Shown here in pieces: positions 45,781 through 56,179 of a stretch of DNA of 64,000 bases (position 1 is its first letter; each line of letters opens with the position of its first letter). Position numbers and translations under genes: made by a program. Source of the DNA: Maratus speciosus (taxonomy: Eukaryota; Arthropoda; Arachnida; Araneae; Salticidae); contig OZ010792.1 of assembly GCA_963932465.1 (NCBI GenBank), forward strand, positions 514,957,100 to 515,021,099. Reading direction: 5' to 3'. Below the pieces are notes generated by a model that saw only the letters and a list, made by a program, of their open reading frames with translations, was not told the DNA's origin and searched no databases.

Positions 45781-46232
45781 CTGGGTGTCCTAAAAATGAC
45801 TGACTGATTTTAAAATTCAATAACTTGCAAATGGTGACAGATATTAAAAAAATTCTTGCAGGAGGGTTATGCATAAGATCAAAAGTTTTTACAGTGATTT
45901 TCGGTTTTTGTTTGAATTACAAACAACAGATGGCGCTGTGGGCAATAGGCGCTAAATTCAGGCTCGATTTTTGGTACTTTCGGACCCGCTCAATACATTT
46001 TAATTTCCTTTTTCCGCATGGAAGAAGAGAAAGGCCAAAAAATCGAGTCTGTATTTAGCGCCTATTGCTGACAGCGCCATCTATTGTTTGTAATTTGAAC
46101 TAAAATCTAAAATCACTGTAAAAGGAACTTTTGACCTTATGCATAACCCTCCTGCAAGAATTTTTTAAATATCTGCCACCGTTTGCAAGCTATTGAATTT
46201 TAAAATCAGTCAGTCATTTTCAGGACACCCGG
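45781..46232. mobile_element. mariner-like palindromic MITE, 452 bp, TA TSD
   Basis: CTGGGTGTCCTAAAAATGAC at the left and GTCATTTTCAGGACACCCGG at the right are inverted, with TA on both sides. Arms of about 180 bp stay complementary through TGCAGGAGGGTTATGCATAA and AACAGATGGCGCTG to the centre. CYGGGTGTCC ends are usual for mariner-type elements; no transposase. Open frames inside are by-products of the palindrome. Confidence 0.9.
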
Positions 46233-46234
46233 TA

Positions 46235-47050
46235 TTTATATCTGCATCTGTGTTGGATTAAAATCGGAGTGATAATGGTTGCAGTGGTATGTAATGGTTG
46301 GCCTAGGTATCTTCAAGGCTCAATTTTTCTGTAGACTCAGAATGGGCCTATCTTCTTTTCTAGGCTTGAGTTTTTTTCTCCCACCCCCTGAAGTCCAAGT
46401 TGGACTAACATTTTACATATTTATCGTTGTAAAAATAAAAGTGTGAGGTCTAATTTAATACCCTCTCCTCCCCAACTTTTAAATATCGACATTTCAAAAA
46501 CGCCAATAAATACCTCTAATTTGCTTCAGAATATTACAATTTTCTCCAGTCTTCATCAAGCTACTTTAATTGAAATGTTTGGGGAGGATTGTAGGTAGGG
46601 ATAAAAATATTTTATAACTTTGTCAGAGAGAGAGAGAGGGGGAGTCAGTTGGTGTAATTTAGCAAGAGTGGTTAGGAACAAGAGAGTGCTCTTTTTGGTA
46701 CAAATTTTATTGTTATCCACATTCAATATATTTGATGTTCTCGCTAGTAGAGTGCCTTATTGAATAAGTAGTGGCCACATACCCACAGAGCTTTCAGACT
46801 GGAAGTTTTTGTTAAAAATATGACAAATTCTAGAACGTTGCAGTACTTGCCTGGACATCTGTGATTAGACAAGTGATTTTATCATGTCACGTTAGCTGAG
46901 AATCAGGGGCGAATCCAGAGAATAGTTTTTGGGGGAGGGCGATACCGAGTGACATATAATCAACGTAGTCATAATTTCTGTTGCTCAAATCCTTCCTTGC
47001 AGTTAATTATTAAATGAAGATGAAATAATTAATGCGATTCGAAAATATTA
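46235..47050. other. no gene; hAT-like CAGGGGCGAATCCAGAG end at 46905
   Basis: A (GA)n stretch lies at 46624-46640. CAGGGGCGAATCCAGAG at 46905-46921 resembles the hAT-type start seen at the borders of the 48-kb and 50-kb array elements; its partner end was not found. Confidence 0.45.
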
Positions 47051-47120
47051 CAGACTCTTGATTATCCGACGTCCGATTAACCGAAACATTCGGTTATCCA
47101 ACACTCTTATTATATAATCC
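47051..47120 (+). mobile_element. truncated Tigger-like left end
   Basis: TA then CAGACTCTTGATTATCCGAC with a TTCGGTTATCCAACACTC echo, the usual Tigger start. No matching right end. Confidence 0.55.
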
Positions 47121-47324
47121 CGCCCTCTCCTCAAAATATGGGTTATTGTTACTTATTAGGACGAAAAATTAAAGCGTTAACAAAATTTATTTTTTGAATG
47201 TCTTATTCTTTTTTCTTTTTATTCTTGTACTGTGGTAATTATTAATCTTTTTGTTTGTTATTTTAGTTATAGTGAAGTTTTAACAACGTTAATAACACAA
47301 GCCTGCGCTGATTGCGTTTTTTAA

Positions 47325-47880
47325 CTTTTGATAATTGATTTTGATGTATTTTTTAGCACTGAATCCGAAAATGACCTTCATTTTTAACCATCACGTCACG
47401 ATAAAGTTCAAAAGTAAAAAAAATAGCGAAAATCTCTCAAAGCAATTTGTCAAAGCTTTAACAAAGAAGGTAAATGTTTTAAATACATCTGCGACAAATT
47501 TACCAGTCTTATCAACCGCCAAAATAAAAGAGAATACCGAGATGAACCCCATAAAGAAGATAAAAGGAAAAGCACGAAGCATGAGCGGTTCAAAGAAACT
47601 TCCACGCATGGAATAAAATTATAAGGATTTTAAATACACAATATTTTACATGTTCAACTGTAAAAATGCATAGTATAAGCAAAAAAATGAATAAATTCTT
47701 ATGAAAAAAAGTTACGCCTATTTTATAGTAGCAGATTTTCCCAATAGTTCGACTTTTTAAAAATTTAAAAATTTGCGATTTAGGAAAAATCCTGACGTGA
47801 AGCTATGGTAAAAAATGATGGTCATTTTTGGATTCAGCACTAAAAAATACATAAGAACTAATTATCGAAAGCTGAAAAAC
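47325..47880. repeat. inverted repeat of about 90 bp arms (MITE-like)
   Basis: ATGTATTTTTTAGCACTGAATCC near 47340 and GGATTCAGCACTAAAAAATACAT near 47832-47854 are reverse complements. Complementarity runs on to CATCACGTCA / TGACGTGA and outward to TTTTGATAATT / AATTATCGAAA. The enclosed open frame (47335-47616, lysine-rich) crosses the arm and is not taken as a gene. Confidence 0.7.
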
Positions 47881-48021
47881 ATAACCATCACATCCATTTT
47901 TGAATATCAGATTTCTGAAAGAGAATAATCTCTTGAAAAAAGATCCCCTTCAGAAATCTGAAAGAGCCTTAACATAATTGAAAGTCAAAATGTGTCATCT
48001 AAGTGGTGTGTCTCTCTTCAC

Positions 48022-48512
48022 AGGCTCGGATCCAAGGAAGGGGGGAAATCGCCCCGATCGCCCCCCTCTCTGGGATGAAAAAATATAAATCCACCGCGAA
48101 TTATCGCGAATTTCGACAAATGGTCGCCGAAAAAAATGAATTTCGTTAATCGTTCGCAGGTCAACGGATCGCAGAAAACGCCAATTTCGTCAAAGGATCA
48201 CGAAAAAAACGCAAATTTCGTCAAAGGATCGAAGTAAAAACGAGAATTTCGTCAAAGGATCGCAGAAAAAATCGCGAATTTTGCCAAACCACTGCGAAAA
48301 AACGCTAATTTCACGAAAGAATCACGCAAAAAATTTGAATTTCGTCAACAGATCTTGGAAAAAATGTTAATTTCGTCAAAGAATCGCGAAAAAATAGGCG
48401 AATTTCATCAAAGGACCGCGGAAAAAACGCACATTTAGCACCAGGAGGAAATTCCCCTAGGCGCGCACCCACGGGGGGAAGGGGGGGAATCGATCAGGTC
48501 AGTCGCCCCTGA
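48022..48512 (+). mobile_element. minisatellite-carrying hAT-like element, plus orientation
   Basis: It starts CAGGCTCGGATCCAAGG and ends near CAGTCGCCCCTG, with CCCACGGGGGG tracts just inside. The array of about 11 units (GAATTTCGTCAAAGGATCG) fills 48095-48440. The left flank (GATATAAAT-type word, then AATTTCGACAAATGGTCGCCG) matches the reverse complement of 49980-50050, so the element at 49500 is its inverted relative. Confidence 0.65.
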
Positions 48513-48988
48513 AGATATAAATTCAACGCTTTTAACGGAAATTTTCGCGGAACAGACAGACAAGCAAACGAAACCCAAACACTTTTCGGGTGTCAATGGT
48601 AAACCTCACTGACGTCTCGGCAATCAGTGAATAAAAAAGGATTATGTCCTGTCAAAAGGCATATGGCGCCAAAATTTTTTGCACTATGGGTTGAGGTTGG
48701 GGACGATGCCACTTCGTGTTCCTTCTGTTGAATCCCTACAACAGAAATTGACAACGTTATGCGGATCCTTTTAAAGTGTTGAAAATTTTTCGTTCTTTCA
48801 AAGAAGCTGCAATTCTAATTTCTGTATAACGATATTTTTGAGGAGTGCTTTACTGTTAGAGAAAAGAATGGGATTCATAGCAATTTCCAAAGAAAGAAAG
48901 AAAGAAACAAGAAAAAGAAAGGTTCTTTGAAAAATTCAAGCATCTTAGTTTTTCATACGAACTGAATATTTCCAACTGAGCGAAAAAA

Positions 48989-49060
48989 TGCCCAGCCCGG
49001 GAATCGAACCCAGATCCTTGGCTTACAAGGCCAATGCTTTTCCGTTTAAGCTAACTGGGC
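48989..49060 (-). tRNA. tRNA-Thr(TGT), minus copy of an inverted pair
   Basis: The 72-nt cloverleaf reads on the minus strand. Acceptor GCCCAGT pairs with GCTGGGC. The D arm GCTTAAACGGAAAAGC keeps GG. The anticodon arm TTGGC-CTTGTAA-GCCAA is perfect and gives anticodon TGT (threonine). The T arm has GGTTCGATTCC (B box). The A box TAGCTTAAACGG is acceptable. A run of six T follows directly after the discriminator A, a Pol III terminator. No intron. The pair shares long flanks in inverted orientation, so a SINE-like origin is possible. Confidence 0.7.
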
Positions 49061-49147
49061 CGACAACCGGCCAGCATATTTAGCTCAGATAACCTTATTG
49101 GTATTAACCTTATTGTTATCTGAGCGAAATATGCTGGCTGGTTGTCG

Positions 49148-49219
49148 GCCCAGTTAGCTTAAACGGAAAAGCATTGACCTTGTAAGCCAAGGATCTGGGT
49201 TCGATTCCCGGCCTGGGCA
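49148..49219 (+). tRNA. tRNA-Thr(TGT), plus copy of an inverted pair
   Basis: This is the plus-strand mirror of the unit at 48989-49060, with three or four changes. The anticodon stem is now TTGAC against GCCAA (one mismatch), and the acceptor end is GCCTGGGCA. A box, B box (GGTTCGATTCC) and the T6 terminator are kept. The stem mismatch suggests that this copy decays while the minus copy is better preserved. Confidence 0.55.
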
Positions 49220-49494
49220 TTTTTTCGCTCAGTTGAAAATATTCAGTTCGTATGATAACTTTACCAATCAGTTTGATTGTGTTAAAAGAATAGTTCATCT
49301 TAGTGTTTACTGAAGAAAGCCACTAATGTGTAAAAAATATACTGTTATTGCCACCCACATTAGAAATCAAGGGGTATTTGAAGAATGAATAAAAAAGGAT
49401 TATGTCCTAATCCTAGTCAGTTAAACTCTAAACTGCGTATGGTGTGTTAATTTCTTAAAAGCCAACTTGGTAAATTTGTTCTTCCCTTCTTTGC

Positions 49495-50112
49495 CCCGAT
49501 TGACCCCCCCCCCCGTGGATGCGCGCCTCGGGGAATCACCTCCCGGTACTAATTGTGGGTTTTTTCGCGGCCCTCTGACGAAATTCGGGTTTTTTCAACG
49601 ATTCTATGGCGAAATTCGCTTATTTTTTCGTGATTCTCTGAAGAAATTCGCATTTTTTCAGAGATCTGTTGAAGAAATTTGTGTTTTTTTAGCGATTCTT
49701 TCACGAAATTAGCGTTTTTTCCACAATTGTTTGGCGAAATTCACGTTTTTTCTGCGATCCTTTGACGAAATTCGCATTTTTTTCTGCGATCCTTTGACGA
49801 AATTTGCATTTTTTTTCGTGGTCCTTTGACAAAATGCGCGATTTTTTGACGAAATTGGCGTTTTTTCTGCTTTTCTTTGACGAAATTCGCGTTTTTTTCG
49901 CGCTCCTTTGACGAAATGGGCGTTTTTTTGCGCGATCCTTTATCAAAATTCGCGTTTCTTTTGCGATACTTTGACTTGCGAACGATTGACGAAAATGATT
50001 TTTTCGGCGACCATTTGTCGAAATTTGCAGTAATCGGTGTATTTATATCTTTTTTTGGGGAGGGCGGTCGCACCGATCGCCCCCCCCCCGTGGATCCGCG
50101 TCTGCTGAGAAT
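49495..50112 (-). mobile_element. minisatellite-carrying hAT-like element, minus orientation
   Basis: Read on the minus strand it begins CAGACGCGGATCCACGG, then a G-run and GCGATCGGTGCGACC. An array of about 16 units (49555-49980) follows, and it ends with ATGCGCGCCTC and a second CCACGGGGGG tract at about 49500-49520. It is the inverted partner of the element at 48022-48512. Lysine-rich frames on the minus strand (49701-50073) are by-products. Confidence 0.7.
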
Positions 50113-50114
50113 GT

Positions 50115-50758
50115 ATAGAAATAAACAACAATAGGGGTGAAGAGCATTTGAATTCTGCTTCCCTGATGACCAAGTGGCTCTTGCTATTCATGAGTAATGT
50201 CCAATGAGCCTAGGGTGCTTCTATATTAGTGTGCGACATATGGGATATAAAATTTGATTGATTGAAATGACTGGACGAAAAATTAATAGCCAAACATCTT
50301 AGAGACCATTTTCACCAAACTAATAGATTAACTATTCTTACTCGTCTAATCGAACTTATCCAAATGAATATTGCCATTCTGGGGTATAAGTTTGTTATAG
50401 TTTGGACAAAAACTTTTGAACATGTGTCTTGCGCATATGTCCCCATTCTCATATAGACATATCTCATATAGATCTTCACCAATCGCACATTTCGGCCAAC
50501 TGTGGTTAGGAGATTTCTATAACATGATGGTAACTAAGGGAAATAAAATTTTATTAATCAAGACGATTTTGGACAAAAACTAATCACCAATAGCTTATCC
50601 AAACTATGGCAAACCTAGGCATTCTCTATTTTAAAACTTCGCTATTCTCGCCTGGGCGTATTTTAGTATGCGAGTGAGGCAATGTAAGGTGGAACTGCCT
50701 CTATATGAGAGGGGCGACATGCAGTGCTCAAACTGTGCTTAGACAGACGCGTTTGTCA
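50115..50758. other. no gene recognised
   Basis: Single-copy-looking sequence with direct echoes such as ATATAGACATATCTCATATAGATC. No coding or RNA signal. Confidence 0.4.
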
Positions 50759-50759
50759 T

Positions 50760-50914
50760 AAGGCGCGCCACACACCAGAGAGACATGCGACAATAATTGT
50801 GAGACATGAGGCAAATTCTGCTGTTCAAATCGGTTTTTTCTTTGTTAACAGGGTGAAATTGTCGCATGCCTCACGATTTTTTGTTGCATGTCTCCCTGGT
50901 GTGTGGCGCGCCTT
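50760..50914. mobile_element. palindromic MITE, about 155 bp (AAGGCGCGCC ends)
   Basis: AAGGCGCGCCACACACCAG at the left and CTGGTGTGTGGCGCGCCTT at the right are inverted. Complementarity runs on to GAGACATGCGACAA / TTGTTGCATGTCTC. The GC-rich ends contain AscI-type palindromes GGCGCGCC. No target duplication is evident. Confidence 0.8.
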
Positions 50915-51249
50915 TCTTTAGCAATCCTAGGTATTTTCTAGGCTCGCCAAGATGTTTGACGATTAGCTTTTGTCCAAAATTGTCTAAACCACTCATATGT
51001 TAAATCGAAGGGTGTAATGGAAGATTTACGGCGTATACCTTCAGTTTCTCAGGTAAAGCTATAGCGTATACTCTCTTCCGTATATTCACAGCCTATAGCG
51101 TATATCCTCTGGTCTTTTTATGACTACAAAACTAGTTATACTGCGTCCAAATTGTACTAGATAAGTCACTTGAAGTGTTTTTAAGCGGACGACCCGGAAA
51201 CAAATTTTTAATTTGAGCAAGTTTCTGAAACTCTTTTGACTTTCAATCA

Positions 51250-51400
51250 TGGAGTTTCCCGCTGGCTCTGTTGCATACTCTTTGTGGAGCTCCCGGCTGT
51301 ATTTCTCTGTGTTGTAAATTTCATTGTGTGTGCTATCTCGTCCCTGTATGTCGACGATGACTTATAAGCGGGTGCTTGACGCCAAGCAAACAGGTGGGAT
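51250..51400 (+). mobile_element. 3' part of a tRNA-Ser-derived SINE
   Basis: GCTGGCTCTGTTGCATACTC, then GTTGTAAATTTCATTGTG and CTCGTCCCTGTATGTCGACG match the body of the SINE at 53096-53368. The tRNA-like head is absent. The sequence GACTTATAAGCGGGTGC at its end recurs inverted near 52066. Confidence 0.7.
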
Positions 51401-51766
51401 GTATGTTAATAAATGTCATGGAGCTATGAAGATTAAAAGGAGACGACATATCAATCAAAGTGGGTATTGTCGATTCAAGCTCTCGAATACACCATCTGGT
51501 GAAGGAAAGATATATAACTTCTCCCTTCAGGATAATCCCATGCAAGCACATTGCATTAACATGTATTTTTAATTTGTTCGGAATGATTATTTTTTTGCAC
51601 AATTTCAGATTTCTTGTGATATTTGTGTTCCGTGTTACATGACAAATTAATATTTATTCTAATTTGAATATCTGATGCTTTCAAAGGCATTTACAATGAA
51701 GAATTCTTTTAATGGCACTTTAGCATTAGTTAAAGGGACAATTTTCCTGTACTGAAGGCTGCGAAG

Positions 51767-52012
51767 ACCCAATTGCTTTGGGGCCTGTATATCTACAGTG
51801 GGTATCGCCTCGAACGATCCTTTTATTTTATACACAGAGATAACGTAAAAATTTCGTCAATACACCAAGAAATTTACAACACCAGAGAATTACAGCCGGG
51901 AGCTCCAGAGGAGTGTGAAACGGAGCCAACGGGGGTCGAACCCATAGACCTCCTACGCTCTCAAGCGATTAGCGGCGTGGTGCCATAACTACTCGGCCAC
52001 GAACGCCTCTAT
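51767..52012 (-). mobile_element. tRNA-Ser(GCT)-derived SINE, minus strand
   Basis: The minus strand reads GAGGCGTTCGTGGCCGAGTAG (A box), CGCTAATCGCTTGAGAGCG, GGTTCGACCCC (B box), then a body with GTTGTAAATTTC and a tail near GGCCCCAAAGCAATT. GCTAATC in the anticodon-loop position and the extra arm point to tRNA-Ser(GCT). It is nearly full length. Confidence 0.85.
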
Positions 52013-52065
52013 GAGATTTATTTTTATTACATTGAACACATACATCTGACTTGTATGTTTAGCAT

Positions 52066-52262
52066 CAGGTACCCGCTTATAAGTCTTCGTCAATATAGAA
52101 GGAAGAGATAACCACAAGGAAATTTACAACACTAGAGAGTTACAGCCGGGATTTTCACAAAGAGTGTTCAACGGGCCAGCCTGCGGGAGTCGAACTCGCA
52201 GTCCACCTACACTCTCAAGCGATTAGCGGTGTGGTGCCTTAACCACTCAGCCACGGTGGGCC
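52066..52262 (-). mobile_element. tRNA-Ser(GCT)-derived SINE, minus strand, second copy
   Basis: A head with GTGGCTGAGTGGTTAAGGC (A box), GCTAATCGCTTGAGAG and GAGTTCGACTCCC (B box), then a shortened body ending at GACTTATAAGCGGG on the minus strand. It is the same family as its neighbour 50 bp to the left. Confidence 0.8.
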
Positions 52263-52446
52263 CTCTATATGGGATTTCTGACATACGCAAGGATAAGACA
52301 GATCTTTTTGTCCAAATTATGGCAAAACGATATAACAAAACTATAAGGAAAGGGCAGTGACGTCACTGTTGGTCGAATTACTGTTGGTCAGTAAAAAAAA
52401 AAACTGTTCATTCATTATAACTCCTACTATACACATGAACTCCGGG

Positions 52447-52612
52447 AATGGACTTTACCCACGAATGGCAACAACCACGCCTCTGCAGGGAAAAACCCTC
52501 CGAAAAAGATTGTTTATCGGACGAAGGGGGAGCAGTGTTAAAATGTTCTTCACGTCTATTGGTGTTTTTCGTTTTTTTACCCGCGTCTGACGTCACAAGG
52601 GTAAAGTCCATT
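52447..52612. mobile_element. 166-bp MITE (AATGGACTTTACCC ends)
   Basis: AATGGACTTTACCC and GGGTAAAGTCCATT form inverted ends. The same element, with an insertion, lies at 59621-59982. No target duplication is recognised. Confidence 0.8.
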
Positions 52613-53095
52613 TGATTGGTCTTTAATAACAGATTGGTTTAACAGGTCTATGATATGATTGGTCTATATCGCCAAGTGTGATTCCTGCAATGATCGCTAA
52701 GATAAAAATGTAGTAGTAGATTGGTTGAGAGAAGTGTTTGTTTGTAAACATGCCCTTTCCTTATGCGTGGTGATACTCAACTGGACAAGTGGGACAAGCT
52801 AACTAACAACATTAGCTTGACGATTCGCCTTTGTCCAAGATCGTCTCAAACAATAGATGCTTTCAGTGTGAAGTCAATCATGACGTTTTGCTTGTAAACT
52901 GACTCCAAACGAACGGTTGCTACGTTGTACTTTCTATTTCATCTGTATATTATATCTATAATTCATAGCATGCATTACGCCGCATGTTCTTATTTATAAA
53001 GGCAGATTACTGGCAGCAACGTAGATTAAATTGAATGTGCATACAGTTGTCAGAAAACTGTGCTTTGCAAAAATACACTAGTAAAGCACGAAAGA

Positions 53096-53368
53096 GGGCC
53101 TGCGTAGTCGAGTGGTTAAGGCACCACATCGCTAATTGCTTGAGAGCGTAGGAGTTCTGTGGGTTCGACTCCCGCTCGCTCCGTTGCACACTCTTTGTCG
53201 AACTCCTGGAAGTAATTCTCTGCTGTTGTAAATTTCCTTGTGCTACCTCGTCCTTGTGTATTGACGAAATTGTTATGTCAAAAATGTGTAATTATCTCTG
53301 TGTATAACATAAAGGATCATTCGAGGCGACAGTCATTGTAGCTATAGGCCCCAAAGCAATCCTCACTT
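53096..53368 (+). mobile_element. tRNA-Ser(GCT)-derived SINE, plus strand, full length
   Basis: The head GCGTAGTCGAGTGGTTAAGG (A box), CGCTAATTGCTTGAGAGCG and GGGTTCGACTCCC (B box) is followed by a 170-bp body (GTTGTAAATTTCCTTGTG, ATCATTCGAGGCGAC) ending in GGCCCCAAAGCAATC. The tail matches the minus copy at 51767. SINEs of this kind are copied by a LINE partner; none is seen here. Confidence 0.88.
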
Positions 53369-53691
53369 CGGTGGACTTCAAAGTATGCAAATTACATGCA
53401 GTAGGTAAGAAAAAGGTAATATTAATAACATGAATGTTTCTGAACATTTATAATGATGTCATAAACTAAGCAGGCTCAATTGAAGTGACTTTTTTTTCTT
53501 TTGAAAATTACTTATTCGAAAATAAAACCAATATGCAGTCGTCAATAATACGTAAAAAATAAAAAGAGCACTTCGAAAAAAAAAATTTCCCCCGGCTTCT
53601 TACAACTACCGCAGGCAGGTAGAGAAACTTCGTTTTGATTTTAGACCGGCAGGCAGCTGCACAGACCATCAACTCATCGAGTTCATGCGTG

Positions 53692-53868
53692 ACCAACGAC
53701 ATAAAGACCAGTTCATGACGTTTAAAATGTCAAACGGAGTATATCATCTTTACACGATGATTGGTACAAAGCGGAGCGCCCATCGTTACGTGCCAATCAC
53801 CTTGTAAAGAAGATCCACTCCATGTGACGTTTTAAAAGTCATGAACTGGCTTTGAAGGTCGTTGGTCG
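53692..53868. mobile_element. foldback element, arms about 75 bp
   Basis: GACCAACGACATAAAGACC at the left and GGCTTTGAAGGTCGTTGGTC at the right face each other. Inwards, CAGTTCATGACGTTTAAAAT pairs with TTTTAAAAGTCATGAACTGG and GATGATTGGTAC with GTGCCAATCACC. Outside it, a looser ATCAACTCATCGAG / GGTTGATGGC pairing continues. Confidence 0.8.
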
Positions 53869-54088
53869 CGGTTGATGGCTGAAAATCCAGGATTAAACAG
53901 AATTCGATTCGTATATTAAAATGTAACTGGTCTGCCAAGTCATATCTTCGTGGAAAACACCTAAAAACCCGATTTTAGTGCCTGCTGCAATGGTAGGTTT
54001 ACCATTGTGTTTTCCTGTATCCAGTTCTCCATGTTTTCATACCTTTGGATGTAAGAAAACACAACCATAAACATACCGATCAACCAAT

Positions 54089-54116
54089 AAAATCGGGTCC
54101 GTATGGACCCGATTTT
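54089..54116. other. perfect 28-bp palindrome
   Basis: AAAATCGGGTCC-GTAT-GGACCCGATTTT. The half ACCCGATTTTAGTG also occurs directly at 53969-53982. Function unknown. Confidence 0.85.
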
Positions 54117-54361
54117 AGTGAGCTTGATCTCTGAATTGGACTTACTTGGAATTTTAGCCATTTATCTTAATTGTGAAGTTATTGTTAATGATAAATCTGA
54201 TTCAACAATGCTCCCTTCATCATGGAAAAAACTTTTCAGTACCACCATATAATTTATTTTTTGTATTAATTAATATTAGTCTAATTTTTATATCTTATTT
54301 ATTTATTTATTTTTAAATCCACGTGTTCCCATATATATGTGTGTGTTTCCATTTTATTATA

Positions 54362-55238
54362 CAGTAATGCTGCGACTTACGTCAGAAATTCGTACCAAGA
54401 CTAGCGACGTAAGTCGAGGTGCATTTAGATGAACAAAAAAAGAAAAGTAATAAAAAATCACCGAATACTAATGATCATATTCTATTGTATTTAGAGATTG
54501 TGTTACATACATTTAACATTAGCAAAAAAATTAGTTTGCAATATAAGAATTTGGAATAAATCACTAAGTTTTTAACTTACAGTTTATTGTTCTTCTAGCT
54601 GGCCAGTCCGAGTCTTTGAGTAAAATGTAAAATGTTGTATGTAAAATGTTGCAATGACGTTTGAACCGACAATTTTTTATTTTTGTCTCGTTGAAGCTCT
54701 TCGTAAGAGTAGAATGAGTTTTCTAAGCTTTTTCTAGTCGTTGCTACATTATGCTCGTCTGAATAAATCTTTTCAAGAACCGTCATTCCAGCTTCAATAC
54801 GGTTTAGTGCTTTGGTTAATTTTGTAACCGCCATAATCTTTCTCTTTCCCCACAAGGCTCAAAATCTTTATCTATTTCTTCGACAGTACTTTGTTTCTTT
54901 AATTCGGTAAGTTCGTTGACCGTTAATTCCGGATCAGTTGAATTTATGAGTTCAACAACACCTTCAGAGTCCATCTCTAAGTTGAGTTCTCTTCCATTTT
55001 CGACGATTTCAAATGTTTTCTTAGTCTCTGCGAAGGGAAAGGGCACAGTTTTTTCCAAGCATCTCTCATTGTTTTTTGCTGAACTTAATCTCATGAACCT
55101 CTTGTGGCTGTGACTGCATCTGACATGTTAGATTTCTTCCAAAAGTTATCAAAAGAGTTCAAAGTGCGTCTAAATAATGGAATTTTTTTCCTGGCCAGGC
55201 GACGTAAATGCGGAGTGACGTAAGTCGGGCTATTACCG
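54362..55238 (-). mobile_element. Tigger-like element, 877 bp, TA TSD
   Basis: CAGTAATGCTGCGACTTACG at the left; the right end on the minus strand is CGGTAATAGCCCGACTTACG; TA on both sides (54360-54361, 55239-55240). It keeps the last part of a Tigger transposase gene on the minus strand. TTTA microsatellite stretches abut both ends. Confidence 0.9.
54595..55094 (-). pseudogene. Tigger transposase C-terminal remnant
   Basis: Two overlapping minus-strand frames make up one decayed coding region. The upstream part reads ENGRELNLEMDSEGVVELI and LTVNELTELKKQSTVEEID, the acidic tail after the DDE core. After a frameshift near 54840, the downstream part reads VTKLTKALNRIEAGMTVLEK, then SYEELQRDKNKKLSVQTSLQ and HF. 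Tigger and related CENP-B/Jerky-type transposases end with this helical region and a K..VQTSL..F motif. The catalytic core is absent. The interpretation is from motif resemblance and the matching TA-flanked ends. Confidence 0.8.
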
Positions 55239-55240
55239 TA

Positions 55241-56178
55241 ATTTATTTATTTATTTATTTTTGCTTCTTTATTTCCCTCCAACTCTGTGTTCTTTTGTTT
55301 TGATTATACTCTTCTGTGATTGGCTGTTGTTTTCTGCTTTCCTATTGGCTGTTGATTTCTACTTTCCTATTGGCTGTTTCTCCAGCTTGTTTCCTTTCCC
55401 TTATATCTCATTTCAGTCTTGCAACTGCTTTCATAATAGAAGCACATGTTCTTTGTGCCTGACGAAGAAAGACTCAGATCTTTCGAAAGGCCTAGCGCAT
55501 TTAAGTTTTTGATGGTGTTTTAAGACCTTTTTAGTTCTTAATCGAGTTCTGTCTAATCCGGGAATTTCAGCCGTCAACTCGAAGAGGTAATGGTCTGTGC
55601 AGCCGCCTCTCGGTATATTTTGCATTCTCCGAAAAATTGTGTCAACTTTAATTTATTTTTTTAATTTGCAAAAAATGGGATATTAATATAATTAGAAAAA
55701 AGTCTTCTCCATCTGGATGGCAAAGACTAGATACCAGAATCATTTAAAAAAAGCAAAAACCTCAATTTCGCCGAAAGTGATTAAAGAGTTTGTGAAACAT
55801 ACAAAAATCGCAATACGAATTTAGAATAATTTTTATTGAAAAGAAGGCTAATGCAATATATATTGGGTTAAAAGATTTAATACAGATTGCTTCTACGACG
55901 GGTTTAAAATCACGGACAAACTTGGAAAGTTGAAAATACTCCACAAATTTTACATTTTCAACAACAACAATTTGTTAAAAATCTGAGTGAGTATACTTAT
56001 GTGTCTGGAATGAAATTTGTCCACTTTCAGGGCCAGAGCAATCAATGGCATATCCAGGATTTTATTTCGGAGGGGGGGGGGGGGGGTAATTTAATTTATC
56101 TTAGGAAACATATTGAATTTTGTTGTAAACAAAAATAATTTTTGACAATAAGGCCATAGCCAGAGGGGAAAGGGGGGC
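55241..56178. other. no gene recognised
   Basis: ATTGGCTGTT(G/T) repeats at 55319-55380 form a short tandem. A G-run lies at 56073-56086. The open frames at 55261-55512 and 55431-55625 lack recognisable motifs. Confidence 0.4.
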
Positions 56179-56179
56179 G

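Larger units (their letters stand above)
48953..49255. repeat. inverted repeat around the tRNA pair, about 140-bp arms
   Basis: TCATACGAACTGAATATTTC at the left end is matched by CAGTTCGTATGA at the right. Complementarity covers the flanks, both tRNA units and CCGGCCAGCATATTTAGCTC up to a spacer of about 25 bp near 49100. The RNA would form one long hairpin. Confidence 0.9.
48628..49408. other. segment bounded by 23-bp direct repeats
   Basis: TGAATAAAAAAGGATTATGTCCT occurs at 48628-48650 and exactly again at 49386-49408. The 735 bp between hold the inverted tRNA-Thr pair. A 23-bp exact flank is the size of a retroposition target duplication, but it could also come from a duplication; no poly-A end is obvious. 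Confidence 0.6.

Noticed and set aside
45825..46058. Open frame in the mariner-like MITE
   Set aside because: It is entirely inside a palindromic element and crosses its centre; no transposase motif.
47335..47616. Plus-strand lysine-rich open frame of 93 codons
   Set aside because: Its start lies in one arm of an inverted repeat, and an almost equally long frame runs antisense over it; it fits a MITE interior.
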